From Streptomyces sp. NBC_01231 (GTDB lineage Bacteria > Actinomycetota > Actinomycetes > Streptomycetales > Streptomycetaceae), in assembly GCA_035999765.1 (NCBI GenBank), contig CP108521.1, forward strand, positions 9,548,001-9,612,000: DNA of 64,000 nucleotides, in the 5' to 3' direction. Below the pieces are notes generated by a model. That model was not told the origin of the DNA. It made no database searches and saw nothing but the letters and a program-made list of their open reading frames with translations. A program made the position numbers and the translations under genes. This document shows, piece by piece, positions 41,561 through 49,272 of the stretch (position 1 is its first letter; each line of letters opens with the position of its first letter).

Positions 41561-41911
41561 CCCCTCCAGTATGCGCCTGTGCGTAGCACGGTGGGACAGA
41601 GCGGTCGGCTCAGGGGCGCATACTCCGTGCTTGCCGCTTGCCGATCTCGCGCTTTGTGGCTGTGGATGTGCGCTGAATGTTCCGGTTCGGCCCGAGATGT
41701 GACGTAGGGAGAACGAGCGATGTCCGCCGTCGGTACCGAGTGCGGGCCGTGGTCGGGGCGTGAGCGACGCATGCCCGGGGCCGATGCGGCGGCGCGACCA
41801 GGATCACCGATGCCTTCGGAGGACGACTCGCGCTGGACGGAATCGTGCTCCTGTCAAAGTTCACGCGGTCGACCCGGATTCAGTTCGTGACGCGTTGACT
41901 CTGCCGTCCGC
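41561..41911. other. 351-base gap without a supported gene
   Basis: The right-hand part contains an ORF from ATG 41720 with GGGAGAACG upstream, but its codon use is not Streptomyces-like and I reject it. The only supported element is the -10 of the small protein gene at 41568-41573. Confidence 0.5.
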
Positions 41912-42781
41912 TCAGGTGGCTGCGTCGTTCGACGCGGCTGACGCTCGGGCGCCGACCATCCAGCAGGCCGCGGTGAAGCGGACCTCCGTGCCCTGCACGA
42001 AGGTGTCGAACGCGGAGCGGACCGTTTCGACGATCTGTGCTCGGGTCTGCTCGTCCGTCTCGGGCAGGACCAGACCGAGAGGTCCGAACCGGGTGAAGTA
42101 ACCCACCAGTTCCTTCTCGGGCAGAGTGCACGCCACGTCGACCGGTTGGACGTCGATCCCGGCCCACCCGCTCTCCGCCAGGATGCGGTGGATCCTGCCC
42201 GGGTCCGCGAAGGCGAACTGGCCCGGCTGGTCCGGTCGCCGGGCCGGGAGTTCCGGCAGGAATGGTGCCGCGGCGCGTTCGGCCGTCGTCATGAACGGAT
42301 TCTCCGCAGGGCCGCGCCACGTGATGAACCGGAGCCGGGCCCCGTCCCTCGCGGCGCGGCGCAGATTCGAGAAGGCGCGGACCGAGTCCTCGAAGAACAT
42401 GACGCCGAAGCGCGAGATGACGGCGTCGAAGGCGGCGGGTTCGAACGCGTGCTCCTGGGCGTCGGCCTGGATGAAGGACACCGGTGCGTCCGTCTGCTCG
42501 GCACGCGTCCGGGCGGTGGTGATCATGGGTTCCGAGATGTCGACGCCGACGCAACTGCCCGCCGGACCGAGCCGATCCGCGACGGCCACCGTCGTGCCGC
42601 CGGTGCCGCAGCCGACGTCGAGCACGTTCTCCCCGTGTTCGGCGGCCAGCCCTTCGACGAGCAGGTCCTCGAAGGGCTTGAGGATCCCGTCCAACAGCGC
42701 CTGCCCCTCCACCCAGGCGTGGCCGGCGGGCCCCTTCCAACGGGCTGCCTGTCCGTCGTTGGCTCTGCGCGCGCTGTCCAT
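41912..42781 (-). CDS. Class I SAM-dependent methyltransferase
   Basis: A 289-residue methyltransferase. SAM-binding motif I is 'VLDVGCGTGGTTVAVADRLG' (around residue 53), motif post-I 'CVGVDISEPMI', motif II 'FEPAAFDAVISRFGVMFF'. The N-terminal 'AARWKGPAGHAWVEGQALLD' is shared with small-molecule methyltransferases close to UbiE. ATG 42781 follows CAGGAGG. It is divergent from a MerR-type regulator with a MerR-like palindrome between them, so expression is probably controlled by that regulator. The acceptor is unknown. Confidence 0.9.
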   Translation of the reverse strand: MDSARRANDGQAARWKGPAGHAWVEGQALLDGILKPFEDLLVEGLAAEHGENVLDVGCGTGGTTVAVADRLGPAGSCVGVDISEPMITTARTRAEQTDAPVSFIQADAQEHAFEPAAFDAVISRFGVMFFEDSVRAFSNLRRAARDGARLRFITWRGPAENPFMTTAERAAAPFLPELPARRPDQPGQFAFADPGRIHRILAESGWAGIDVQPVDVACTLPEKELVGYFTRFGPLGLVLPETDEQTRAQIVETVRSAFDTFVQGTEVRFTAACWMVGARASAASNDAAT

Positions 42782-42831
42782 GATCGCCTCCTGCGCTTGC
42801 CTTCATCGTGCCGAGATGACGGCGTGCTACT

Positions 42832-42845
42832 TCAAGTCGACTTGA
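42832..42845. promoter_or_regulatory. MerR-type operator (14-bp perfect palindrome)
   Basis: TCAAGTCGACTTGA is a perfect palindrome, and its arms continue as CT...GG in the manner of SoxR/MerR boxes (CTCAAGT-N2-ACTTGAG). It lies 11 bases before the MerR ATG and 51 bases before the methyltransferase ATG. On the minus strand TTGACC lies just before the palindrome and TAGCAC after it, so the operator would sit in a promoter spacer. Confidence 0.75.
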
Positions 42846-42855
42846 GGTCAAGAGG

Positions 42856-43347
42856 ATGACAGACCTGGATCTGGATATCGCCGAGGTGGCTCAACGCGCC
42901 GGGGTTCCCGCCTCGACGCTGCGGTTCTACGAGGAGAAGGGGCTGATCACCTCGGTCGGCAGGCGGGGCCTGCGCCGGCAGTACGATCCCGGCGTGCTGG
43001 AGCGCCTGGCGCTGATCGCGTTGGGGCGGACCGCCGGGTTCTCGCTCGATGAGATCTCACGCGTGTTCGCACCGGACGGACAGCCGCACCTGGACCGTCG
43101 GATGCTCGCGGCGAAGGCGAAGGCGAAGGCGAAGGCGAAGGCGAAGGCGAAGGCGAAGGCGAAGGCGAAGGCGGAGGAACTGGACCGCAGAATCCGTGAA
43201 CTGGGCGTCCTGCGTGACTCCTTGCGGCACGCCGCTTCCTGCCCCGCGCCGCGCCACATGGAATGCTCCACCTTCCGTCGCCTCCTCAGGGCCGCCGTGT
43301 CCGGCGCGGTCGCCGTGCCGAGGAGGCGGGCTCCGAGATCACCGTGA
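42856..43347 (+). CDS. MerR family regulator with an Ala-Lys repeat expansion
   Basis: A 163-residue MerR protein. The winged HTH is 'IAEVAQRAGVPASTLRFYEE' with 'GRRGLRRQYDPGVLERLALI'. The linker to the dimerisation helix has an insert of about ten Lys-Ala dipeptides (residues ~86-105) encoded by ten GCGAAG hexamers, followed by 'EELDRRIRELGVLRDSLRH'. The tail carries 'CPAPRHMECSTFRRLLRAA', a cysteine pair seen in a MerR subgroup. AAGAGG lies immediately before ATG 42856. It probably controls itself and the divergent methyltransferase through the palindrome at 42832-42845. Confidence 0.9.
   Translation: MTDLDLDIAEVAQRAGVPASTLRFYEEKGLITSVGRRGLRRQYDPGVLERLALIALGRTAGFSLDEISRVFAPDGQPHLDRRMLAAKAKAKAKAKAKAKAKAKAKAEELDRRIRELGVLRDSLRHAASCPAPRHMECSTFRRLLRAAVSGAVAVPRRRAPRSP
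43111..43170 (+). repeat. Ten perfect copies of a GCGAAG hexamer inside the MerR gene
   Basis: Sixty bases consist of ten uninterrupted GCGAAG units, followed by one variant GCGGAG. The repeat is in frame and encodes alternating Ala and Lys in the coiled-coil region, so unit gain or loss changes the helix by two residues without a frameshift. Confidence 0.97.
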
Positions 43348-43408
43348 AGCCGGGCCGCACGCTGCTTGCAGGCGGGCCCCCGCGCCCGACGGTCCCGGGT
43401 GCGTCGGT

Positions 43409-44770
43409 TCAGCGGTTCAGGTAGGCGAGTTCGGCGAAGTGCCGCTGGTAGGCGTCCAACAGGCGCTTGGCGACGGCGTACGAGTCGATGAGCGGGTGGA
43501 TGGTCAGTGCCTTGACCGCGTGGGCGCGGTCGCCGGTGGTGGCGGCGTGGATGACCGCGCGCTCGACCGCCTTGACCGCGCACACCAGGCCGGTGCCGTG
43601 GTCGGGCAGCGGGGCTCCCGAGATGGGGCGGGCGCCGTTGGCGTCCACGTGGCAGGGGGCCTCGATGACGGCGTCGTCGTCCAGGACCGGGATCCGGCCG
43701 CGGTTGCGGACGTTGAGGATGAGGGTGGCGCGTTCGTCCAGGGCGATGGCACGCATGAGGGAGAGAGCCACCTGCTCGTATCCGCCGGATTCCAGGTCGC
43801 ACGAGTCCCGTTCGCCCATGCCGACGGCCTCGCGGTTCTCGGCCATGTAGGTGGTCTCGCGCTCCAGACGTGTGGCGTCCCAGGCGTTCCAGGCCGCGCG
43901 AGGTGCGGGCGGCTCGGCGTGGGCGGTGCCCATGGCGTCGTAGAAGCGTTGCTGCTGGGAGTGGAGGAAGGCGCCGCGGGTCTGCTCGGCGGCGCGCGCG
44001 GAGTCGACCGACTCCCGGTTGAAGTAGTAGTAGTGCAGGTATTCGTTGGGCAGCGCGCCGAGTGTGCGCAGCAGATCCGGGCCGAAGAGCTTGCCCTCCT
44101 CGAACGAGGCCAGTGCGGCCTCGTTCGCGAACAGGGAGGGCAGCAGGTCGCGGCCGTCGACGTGCAGGCCGCACAACCAGCCCAGGTGGTTCAGGCCCAC
44201 GTAGTCCAGACGGGCGCGGGCTGGATCGGCGCCGAGCGCCCCGGCCACCCGGCGGCCGAGACCCACCGGGGAGTCGCAGATCCCGATCACGCGGTCACCG
44301 AGGTGGGCGGTCATCGCCTCGGTGACCATGCCGGCGGGGTTGGTGAAGTTGATGACCCAGGCGTCGGGCGCCAGGGCGGCGATGCGGCGGGCGATCTCGC
44401 GGGCCACCGGGACGGTGCGCAGCCCGTACGAGATGCCGCCCGCGCCGACGGTCTCCTGGCCCAGCACTCCCTCCCCCAGGGCGATCCGCTCGTCCGCCGC
44501 TCGTCCGGCGAGCCCGCCGACACGGATGGCGGAGAACACGAAGTCGGCTCCGGTGACCGCCTCGTCCAGGTCGGTGGTGATCGTGACGACGGGCGGGTCG
44601 CGGTGCCCGGCGGACTGGTCGGCGAGGACCTTGCGGATGGTCGTCAGCCGGGAGGCGTCCAGGTCGTACAGGGTCACCTCGGTGACCCGTCCTTCGCCGT
44701 GGTCGCCCAGCAGCGCCCGGTAGACCAGCGGAACCCGGAAGCCACCGCCGCCCAGGATCGTCAGTCTCAT
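43409..44770 (-). CDS. Glycoside hydrolase family 4 protein (6-phospho-beta-glucosidase-like)
   Basis: A 453-residue NAD- and metal-dependent GH4 glycosidase. The N-terminal nucleotide motif is 'LTILGGGGFRVPLVYRALL'. The metal-site Cys165 lies in 'GICDSPVGLGRR' and His195 in 'GLNHLGW', 30 residues apart as in characterised GH4 enzymes. Typical 6-phospho-beta-glucosidases carry CNxP at this position; here the motif is CDSP, so the substrate may differ. The ATG at 44770 overlaps the DeoR-type gene stop (ATGA), so the two are coupled. No PTS gene is present in the window. Confidence 0.88.
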   Translation of the reverse strand: MRLTILGGGGFRVPLVYRALLGDHGEGRVTEVTLYDLDASRLTTIRKVLADQSAGHRDPPVVTITTDLDEAVTGADFVFSAIRVGGLAGRAADERIALGEGVLGQETVGAGGISYGLRTVPVAREIARRIAALAPDAWVINFTNPAGMVTEAMTAHLGDRVIGICDSPVGLGRRVAGALGADPARARLDYVGLNHLGWLCGLHVDGRDLLPSLFANEAALASFEEGKLFGPDLLRTLGALPNEYLHYYYFNRESVDSARAAEQTRGAFLHSQQQRFYDAMGTAHAEPPAPRAAWNAWDATRLERETTYMAENREAVGMGERDSCDLESGGYEQVALSLMRAIALDERATLILNVRNRGRIPVLDDDAVIEAPCHVDANGARPISGAPLPDHGTGLVCAVKAVERAVIHAATTGDRAHAVKALTIHPLIDSYAVAKRLLDAYQRHFAELAYLNR

Positions 44771-45519
44771 ACCTCGACCACCTCGACTCCCGCCTCGCGC
44801 AGTCGGCCACAGGTCTTCTCGTCCGCGGACGCGTTGGTGACCACCACGTCCAGTTCCTCGGGCCCGCACACCCGGGCCATTCCGGTGCCGGGGAACTTGC
44901 CCGCGTCCGCCAGCAGGACCACCTGGGCGCTGGCTGCGATCATCGCCCGCTTCACGGGGACCTCGACGGCCGTGGTGTCCAGCACCTGGCCGTCGGGGCG
45001 GATCCCGCTGGTGCCGAGGAACAGCCGGTCGGCGTGGATCTGCCGCAGGTTGTCCTCGGTGAGGAAGCCCACCAGTGAGCGGTAGTCCCGCCGGACCACA
45101 CCGCCCAGCAGGATCAGCTGGACGGCCTTGTCGTCCTGGAGCTCCTCGTAGACGGCCAGATTGCTGGTGATCACCGTCAGGGACCGGCCGTGCAGATGGC
45201 GGGCCACCCGGTGGGCCGTGGTGCCGATGTCGAGCAGTACGGTCTCGCCGTCCCTGACGAGGTTTGCGCACCATGCGGCCAACGCGTCCTTGGCCTCGAC
45301 CCGGACCGCGGCCACGTCGGCGAACGGGTCGTCCTCGTCGTCGACGGGGGCGGCACCGCCGTAGACCCGCTTGAGCAGGCCCTCGTCCTCCAGTTGTGCG
45401 AGGTCGCGGCGGATGGTGGCCTGACTCGCTCCGACCGTTTCGGCCAGAGAGACGACCGTGGCGGGCCCACCCGCGCGCAGAGCGCGCAGGATCAGCTGAT
45501 GTCTTCGGTCAGGGAGCAT
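44767..45519 (-). CDS. DeoR family transcriptional regulator
   Basis: A 250-residue DeoR-type sugar regulator. The HTH is 'VSLAETVGASQATIRRDLAQ' followed by 'LEDEGLLKRVYGGA'; the sensor domain has 'LLDIGTTAHRVARHL' and 'LGTSGIRPDGQVLDT' for binding a sugar phosphate. I prefer ATG 45519 ('MLPDRRHQLILRAL'): TATGGT at 45527-45532 lies seven bases before it and there is no ribosome site, so it should be leaderless. It is co-transcribed with the GH4 gene and divergent from the CUT1 transporter operon. Confidence 0.9.
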   Translation of the reverse strand: MLPDRRHQLILRALRAGGPATVVSLAETVGASQATIRRDLAQLEDEGLLKRVYGGAAPVDDEDDPFADVAAVRVEAKDALAAWCANLVRDGETVLLDIGTTAHRVARHLHGRSLTVITSNLAVYEELQDDKAVQLILLGGVVRRDYRSLVGFLTEDNLRQIHADRLFLGTSGIRPDGQVLDTTAVEVPVKRAMIAASAQVVLLADAGKFPGTGMARVCGPEELDVVVTNASADEKTCGRLREAGVEVVEV

Positions 45520-45857
45520 GCCGCAGACCATACTCGCCAACCCGCCAAACTCAAGCAAAGTCGCGCATGAATGTCTCGATTCGTGCTTGACCCTTGTCAA
45601 ACCTGCTCACCGGGTGCACTCTCTTGCGTAATTCGGAGCCCAGGTCCGGACCCCACTCCGGTCGGCCGAAGCGGACCAACGGCGCATTCCGCCGCCACGG
45701 ACGCATCGGCACCGTCTGAGAGGACCCGGTCGAACACCCCGGGTGGCTGAAGAGCTCAACCCACGCCGACGCTCTCCGGCCACCCGGCCCGCCGCTCCCC
45801 TCGTACTCCCACGACTCACAGGTCCTTGCTGGACATGCCGAAAACTAGGAGAAGATC
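45520..45857. other. Divergent control region of the DeoR/GH4 and CUT1-1 operons
   Basis: A 338-base gap. The left end holds the leaderless promoter of the DeoR gene (-10 at 45527-45532). The middle holds CAAGCA ... TGCTTG arms (45553-45558 and 45585-45590) and the promoter/inverted repeat at 45587-45622. The right 200 bases are GC-rich leader sequence without a recognisable structure. Confidence 0.5.
45587..45622 (+). promoter_or_regulatory. Candidate promoter of CUT1 operon 1 with inverted repeat over the -35
   Basis: TTGTCA (45594-45599) and CACTCT (45617-45622) are 17 bases apart. The -35 is the right arm of an inverted repeat TTGAC-N4-GTCAA (45587-45591 and 45596-45600), which a repressor such as the divergent DeoR protein could occupy. 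The leader to GTG 45858 would be about 230 bases. Confidence 0.4.
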
Positions 45858-47135
45858 GTGGACCTTTCCCGCAGACGATTCCTTCAGGCCGCCGTACTGA
45901 CGGCCGCCACGGCCGGTGCCACCGCCGCGTGCGGTGGCGGCTCCGGGTCGAGCGGCAGCAAGGACAGCAAGAACCTCACCCTCTGGTACTGGTCCGGCGG
46001 CCTGAGCGACAAGGTCGTCGCGGACTCCAAGAAGCACTTCTCCGACATCAGCCTCAAGACCTCCGTGGTCGGCGGCGACTTCAAGACCAAGCTCCTCACC
46101 GGCCTGAGGGCCGCGCAGTCCGCCCCGGACATCACCGGCGTCAAGGGCGAGGACATCGCCTCGTTCCTGCCCAACGCCGACCGCTTCATCGACCTGAAGA
46201 CCGTCGGCGCGGACAAGCTCGTCCCGCAGTACCTGTCGTGGAAGCTGAAGCAGGCCACCAGCCAGGACGGCAAGCTCATCGGCTTCCCGATCGACATCGG
46301 CCCGTGCGCCACGTACTACCGCGAGGACCTCTTCGCGAAGGCCGGGCTGCCCACCGACCCGGCCAAGGTCTCCTCCGAGCTGGCCTCCTGGGACGACTAC
46401 TTCAAGGCCGGCGTCGAACTGCACAAGGCGATACCCAAGACCTACCTGGTCAACAACATCGGCTCGGTGTTCTCGATGGCCATCGGTCAGGGCACCCAGC
46501 GTTTCATCGACGAGGACAACAAGTTCATCGGCGACCAGGACCACATCCGCGCCGCCTGGCTCACCGCCGTGAAGCCGTACACCCTCGGCATCGACGCCAA
46601 GATCAACGACAACACCTGGAACGCCGCCATCAGCGGAGGCACCCTGGGCACCGAGATCGGCGCCGCCTGGCACGCGCTGGACATCAGCAACGCCGCCCCG
46701 AACACCAAGGGCAACTGGCGGGTGGCAAGCCTGCCCGGCGGGCCGTCCAACCTCGGCGGGTCCTTCCTGGCCATCCCCGCGACCAGCGGCAACCCCGAAG
46801 AGGCCTTCAAGATCATCAGCTGGATCCTCAACCCGGAGAACCAGGCCCGCGGCTTCACCGACGCGGCGCTGTTCCCGACCGCCCCGGCCGCGTACAAGCT
46901 GCCCGCACTGACCTCGGGCGACCCCTTCTTCGGCGGCCAGAAGACCATCGAGATCTTCGGCCCCGCGGCCGAGAAGATCCCCAGCGTCTTCGAAGCCCCC
47001 GCCGACGCGGCGGTCTCCGCTCCCTACTTCAGCGAGCTGACCAGCATCGAGGCCAAGGGCAAGGACCCCGACCAGGCCTGGAAGGACGCGGTCAGCCAGG
47101 CCAAGCAGATCGCCCAGCGTCAGGGAGTGAAGTGA
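45858..47135 (+). CDS. Sugar ABC transporter substrate-binding lipoprotein (Tat-type signal)
   Basis: A 425-residue CUT1 binding protein. The signal starts 'VDLSRRRFLQAAVLTAATAG', with a twin-arginine motif (SRRRFLQ) and a lipobox ending at Cys27 in 'ATAACGGG', so it is probably exported folded by Tat and lipid-anchored. The body is family-1 like ('NLTLWYWSGGLSDKVV', 'YREDLFAKAGLPTDPAKV', 'GGSFLAIPATSGNPEEA'). GTG 45858 follows AGGAGA. The two permeases follow directly. The sugar specificity is not readable. Confidence 0.92.
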   Translation: MDLSRRRFLQAAVLTAATAGATAACGGGSGSSGSKDSKNLTLWYWSGGLSDKVVADSKKHFSDISLKTSVVGGDFKTKLLTGLRAAQSAPDITGVKGEDIASFLPNADRFIDLKTVGADKLVPQYLSWKLKQATSQDGKLIGFPIDIGPCATYYREDLFAKAGLPTDPAKVSSELASWDDYFKAGVELHKAIPKTYLVNNIGSVFSMAIGQGTQRFIDEDNKFIGDQDHIRAAWLTAVKPYTLGIDAKINDNTWNAAISGGTLGTEIGAAWHALDISNAAPNTKGNWRVASLPGGPSNLGGSFLAIPATSGNPEEAFKIISWILNPENQARGFTDAALFPTAPAAYKLPALTSGDPFFGGQKTIEIFGPAAEKIPSVFEAPADAAVSAPYFSELTSIEAKGKDPDQAWKDAVSQAKQIAQRQGVK

Positions 47136-47136
47136 C

Positions 47137-48192
47137 ATGTCGTCAAGCCCGGTAGCCGGGCCGGCCCCCACCGGGCCGACCCCCGGATCCGACGCCGGGC
47201 CCACCGACCGGCCGACCCCGGACCGCCCGCGCGGTCCGGGGCGGCACGGCCGCCGGGTCCGGCCGGTGTCGGCCGGGACGCCACGCGGGCCGCGGCGGCG
47301 GACCGGCAGGCACTGGCCGCAGTACCTCGCCATCTCGCCGTACTACCTGCTGTTCTCGGTCTTCATGCTCTTCCCGGTGCTCTACACGGTGTATCTGGCG
47401 TTCCAGAAGTGGGACGGCATCGGGGACATGCACTTCGTCGGGTTCCAGCAGTTCCGTTTCCTGTGGGACGACCCGGTGTTCTGGCTGTCCGTCCGCAACA
47501 CCCTCGTCATCTGGGTGCTGTCCACCGTGCCGATGCTCTTCCTCGCCCTGGTGCTCGCGGTGCTGGTGAACTCCACCAAGCGACTCACGGCGTTCTACCG
47601 GGTCGCCCTGTTCATCCCCAGCATCACCTCACTGGTGGCCATCGCGATCTTCTTCGGCGCGATCTTCAGCAACAACTTCGGCCTGATCAACGCCATCCTG
47701 AGATCGCTGCACATGTCGGCCGTGCCATGGATGAGCAACGAGTGGACGATCAAGCTGGTGATCGCGGCGCTGATGACCTGGCAGTGGACCGGCTACAACG
47801 CCATCATCTATCTGGCCGGCCTGCAGGCGATCCCCTCGGAGCTCTACGAGGCCGCCAAGATGGACGGGGCGAGCCCGGTACGGATCTTCTTCTCCATCAC
47901 GATCCCGCTGCTACGGCCCATCATCCTGTTCACCGTGGTGATCTCCACCGTCACCGGCCTGCAGAGCTTCACCGAGCCCCAGGTGCTGTTCGGCAGCGAG
48001 GCGTCCACCAATCCCAACTCCGGCGGGCCGGGCCAGGCGGGACTGACCACGCTCCTGTACTTCTACCACCAGGCCTTCGACAACAACGACTTCGGCTACG
48101 GAGCCGCGATCGTGTGGGCGTTCTTCCTGGTGATCCTGCTCATCGTCCTCATCAACTGGCGCCTGGTGCAGCGAAAGGACCGACGGCCGTGA
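47137..48192 (+). CDS. Sugar ABC transporter permease (CUT1, MalF-type)
   Basis: A 351-residue permease. The first ~60 residues are Pro/Gly/Arg-rich and cytoplasmic ('PTDRPTPDRPRGPGRHGR'), followed by six helices starting 'YLLFSVFMLFPVLYTVYLAF'. The EAA loop is 'LYEAAKMDGASPVRIFFSIT', followed by 'IPLLRPIIL'. ATG 47137 begins one base after the binding-protein stop, and its stop overlaps the next permease start as GTGA. Confidence 0.93.
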   Translation: MSSSPVAGPAPTGPTPGSDAGPTDRPTPDRPRGPGRHGRRVRPVSAGTPRGPRRRTGRHWPQYLAISPYYLLFSVFMLFPVLYTVYLAFQKWDGIGDMHFVGFQQFRFLWDDPVFWLSVRNTLVIWVLSTVPMLFLALVLAVLVNSTKRLTAFYRVALFIPSITSLVAIAIFFGAIFSNNFGLINAILRSLHMSAVPWMSNEWTIKLVIAALMTWQWTGYNAIIYLAGLQAIPSELYEAAKMDGASPVRIFFSITIPLLRPIILFTVVISTVTGLQSFTEPQVLFGSEASTNPNSGGPGQAGLTTLLYFYHQAFDNNDFGYGAAIVWAFFLVILLIVLINWRLVQRKDRRP

Positions 48193-49022
48193 ACAGCCAG
48201 AACCGCAACCGGCTCCGGGGGCTGAGCGTCCACCTCGTCCTGATGACAGGTGTCGTCATCTCCGTCTTCCCGTTCTACTGGATCGTCGTCATGGCGACGA
48301 ACACCTCGCAGGACATCTACCGCTATCCGCCGAAGCTGTGGTTCGGCGACAACCTGACGACCAACATCCAGCACCTGTTCGACAAGATGGACTTCTTCGG
48401 GTCGATGTTCAACACCATGACCGTGGCGGTCTGTACGACCCTGCTGGTGCTGTTCTTCGACTCGCTGGCGGCCTTCGCCTTCGCCAAGTACGACTTCCCC
48501 GCGAAGAAGTTCCTGTTCGGTCTGCTGCTGTCGATGTACATCCTGCCGACCCAGCTGGCGATCATCCCGCAGTACGAGATCATGGTGCAGCTGGGCTGGC
48601 TGGGCACGCTCAAGGCACTCATCGTGCCCGCCGCAGCCAACGCCTTCGGCATCTTCTGGATGCGCCAGTACACCACCAGCAGTGTCCCCGACGAATTGCT
48701 GGACGCCGCCCGGATCGAGGGTGCCGGGTTCTTCCGCCTGTACTGGCACGTGGTGCTGCCGTGTGTCCGCCCGGCCCTGGCGTTCCTCGGCATCTACACC
48801 TTCATCGCCGCCTGGAACGACTACATCCTGCCGTTGGTGATGCTGGTCAACCCGGACCGCCTCACCCTCCAGGTGGCGCTGGCACAGCTGTACGCCGGCC
48901 ACTCCACCGACTACAGCATGGTGATGTCCGGAGTGCTGCTGTCGGTGATCCCGCTGGTGCTGGTGTTCACCTTCTTCGCCCGCGGTTTCATCGCCGACGC
49001 CACCAAGGGCGCCCTGCGCTGA
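48189..49022 (+). CDS. Sugar ABC transporter permease (CUT1, MalG-type)
   Basis: A 277-residue permease with six helices. The EAA loop is 'LLDAARIEGAGFFRLYWHVV', followed by 'LPCVRPALAFLGIY'; the last loop 'FFARGFIADATKGALR' is typical of MalG/LacG proteins. GTG 48189 overlaps the previous stop (translational coupling). No ATPase gene follows; in Streptomyces CUT1 systems usually share the MsiK ATPase encoded elsewhere. Two GC hairpins close the operon. Confidence 0.93.
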   Translation: MNSQNRNRLRGLSVHLVLMTGVVISVFPFYWIVVMATNTSQDIYRYPPKLWFGDNLTTNIQHLFDKMDFFGSMFNTMTVAVCTTLLVLFFDSLAAFAFAKYDFPAKKFLFGLLLSMYILPTQLAIIPQYEIMVQLGWLGTLKALIVPAAANAFGIFWMRQYTTSSVPDELLDAARIEGAGFFRLYWHVVLPCVRPALAFLGIYTFIAAWNDYILPLVMLVNPDRLTLQVALAQLYAGHSTDYSMVMSGVLLSVIPLVLVFTFFARGFIADATKGALR

Positions 49023-49028
49023 ACGCGT

Positions 49029-49114
49029 GGCCCGCGGGGCGTCGGGTCACCCCGCGGGCCGGCCGCGGCACGTCGAGGTCGAGGTCGAGGGCGACGCGGC
49101 ACGTCGCCCTCGAC
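49029..49114 (+). terminator. Two consecutive terminator hairpins after CUT1 operon 1
   Basis: Hairpin 1 pairs 49029-49039 with 49050-49060 (11 bp, perfect, 10-base loop). Hairpin 2 pairs 49084-49096 with 49102-49114 (13 bp, perfect, five-base loop). A short GTCGAG direct repeat lies between them. Together they should stop transcription before the PLP enzyme gene at 49273. Confidence 0.8.
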
Positions 49115-49272
49115 GCGGTACGGCTACCCGACGCGCCGCACACCCGCCTGTGGCCCCACCTCCTGTCACCGACGCGGACTGTCGCCGTCGTCGATTACCG
49201 TCGTGATCGCCTCGACGAGGCCCCGGTCGGCCGCCACCCCCGGCCGCGCCCGAGCACCGACAGGAGCTTCCC

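Noticed and set aside
41720..41890. A ~56-codon ORF with GGGAGAACG before its ATG in the gap left of the methyltransferase gene.
   Set aside because: Third-position GC is low for this genome and the sequence matches nothing that I know; only the ribosome-like site speaks for it.
43111..43170. Possible CRISPR or minisatellite array.
   Set aside because: The unit is six bases with no spacers and lies in frame within a MerR gene; it is a coding microsatellite.
43049..45085. A 678-codon plus-strand open frame that includes a poly-Arg run.
   Set aside because: It is antisense to the GH4 and DeoR genes; the poly-Arg run is the GCGAAG repeat read in another frame of the MerR gene.
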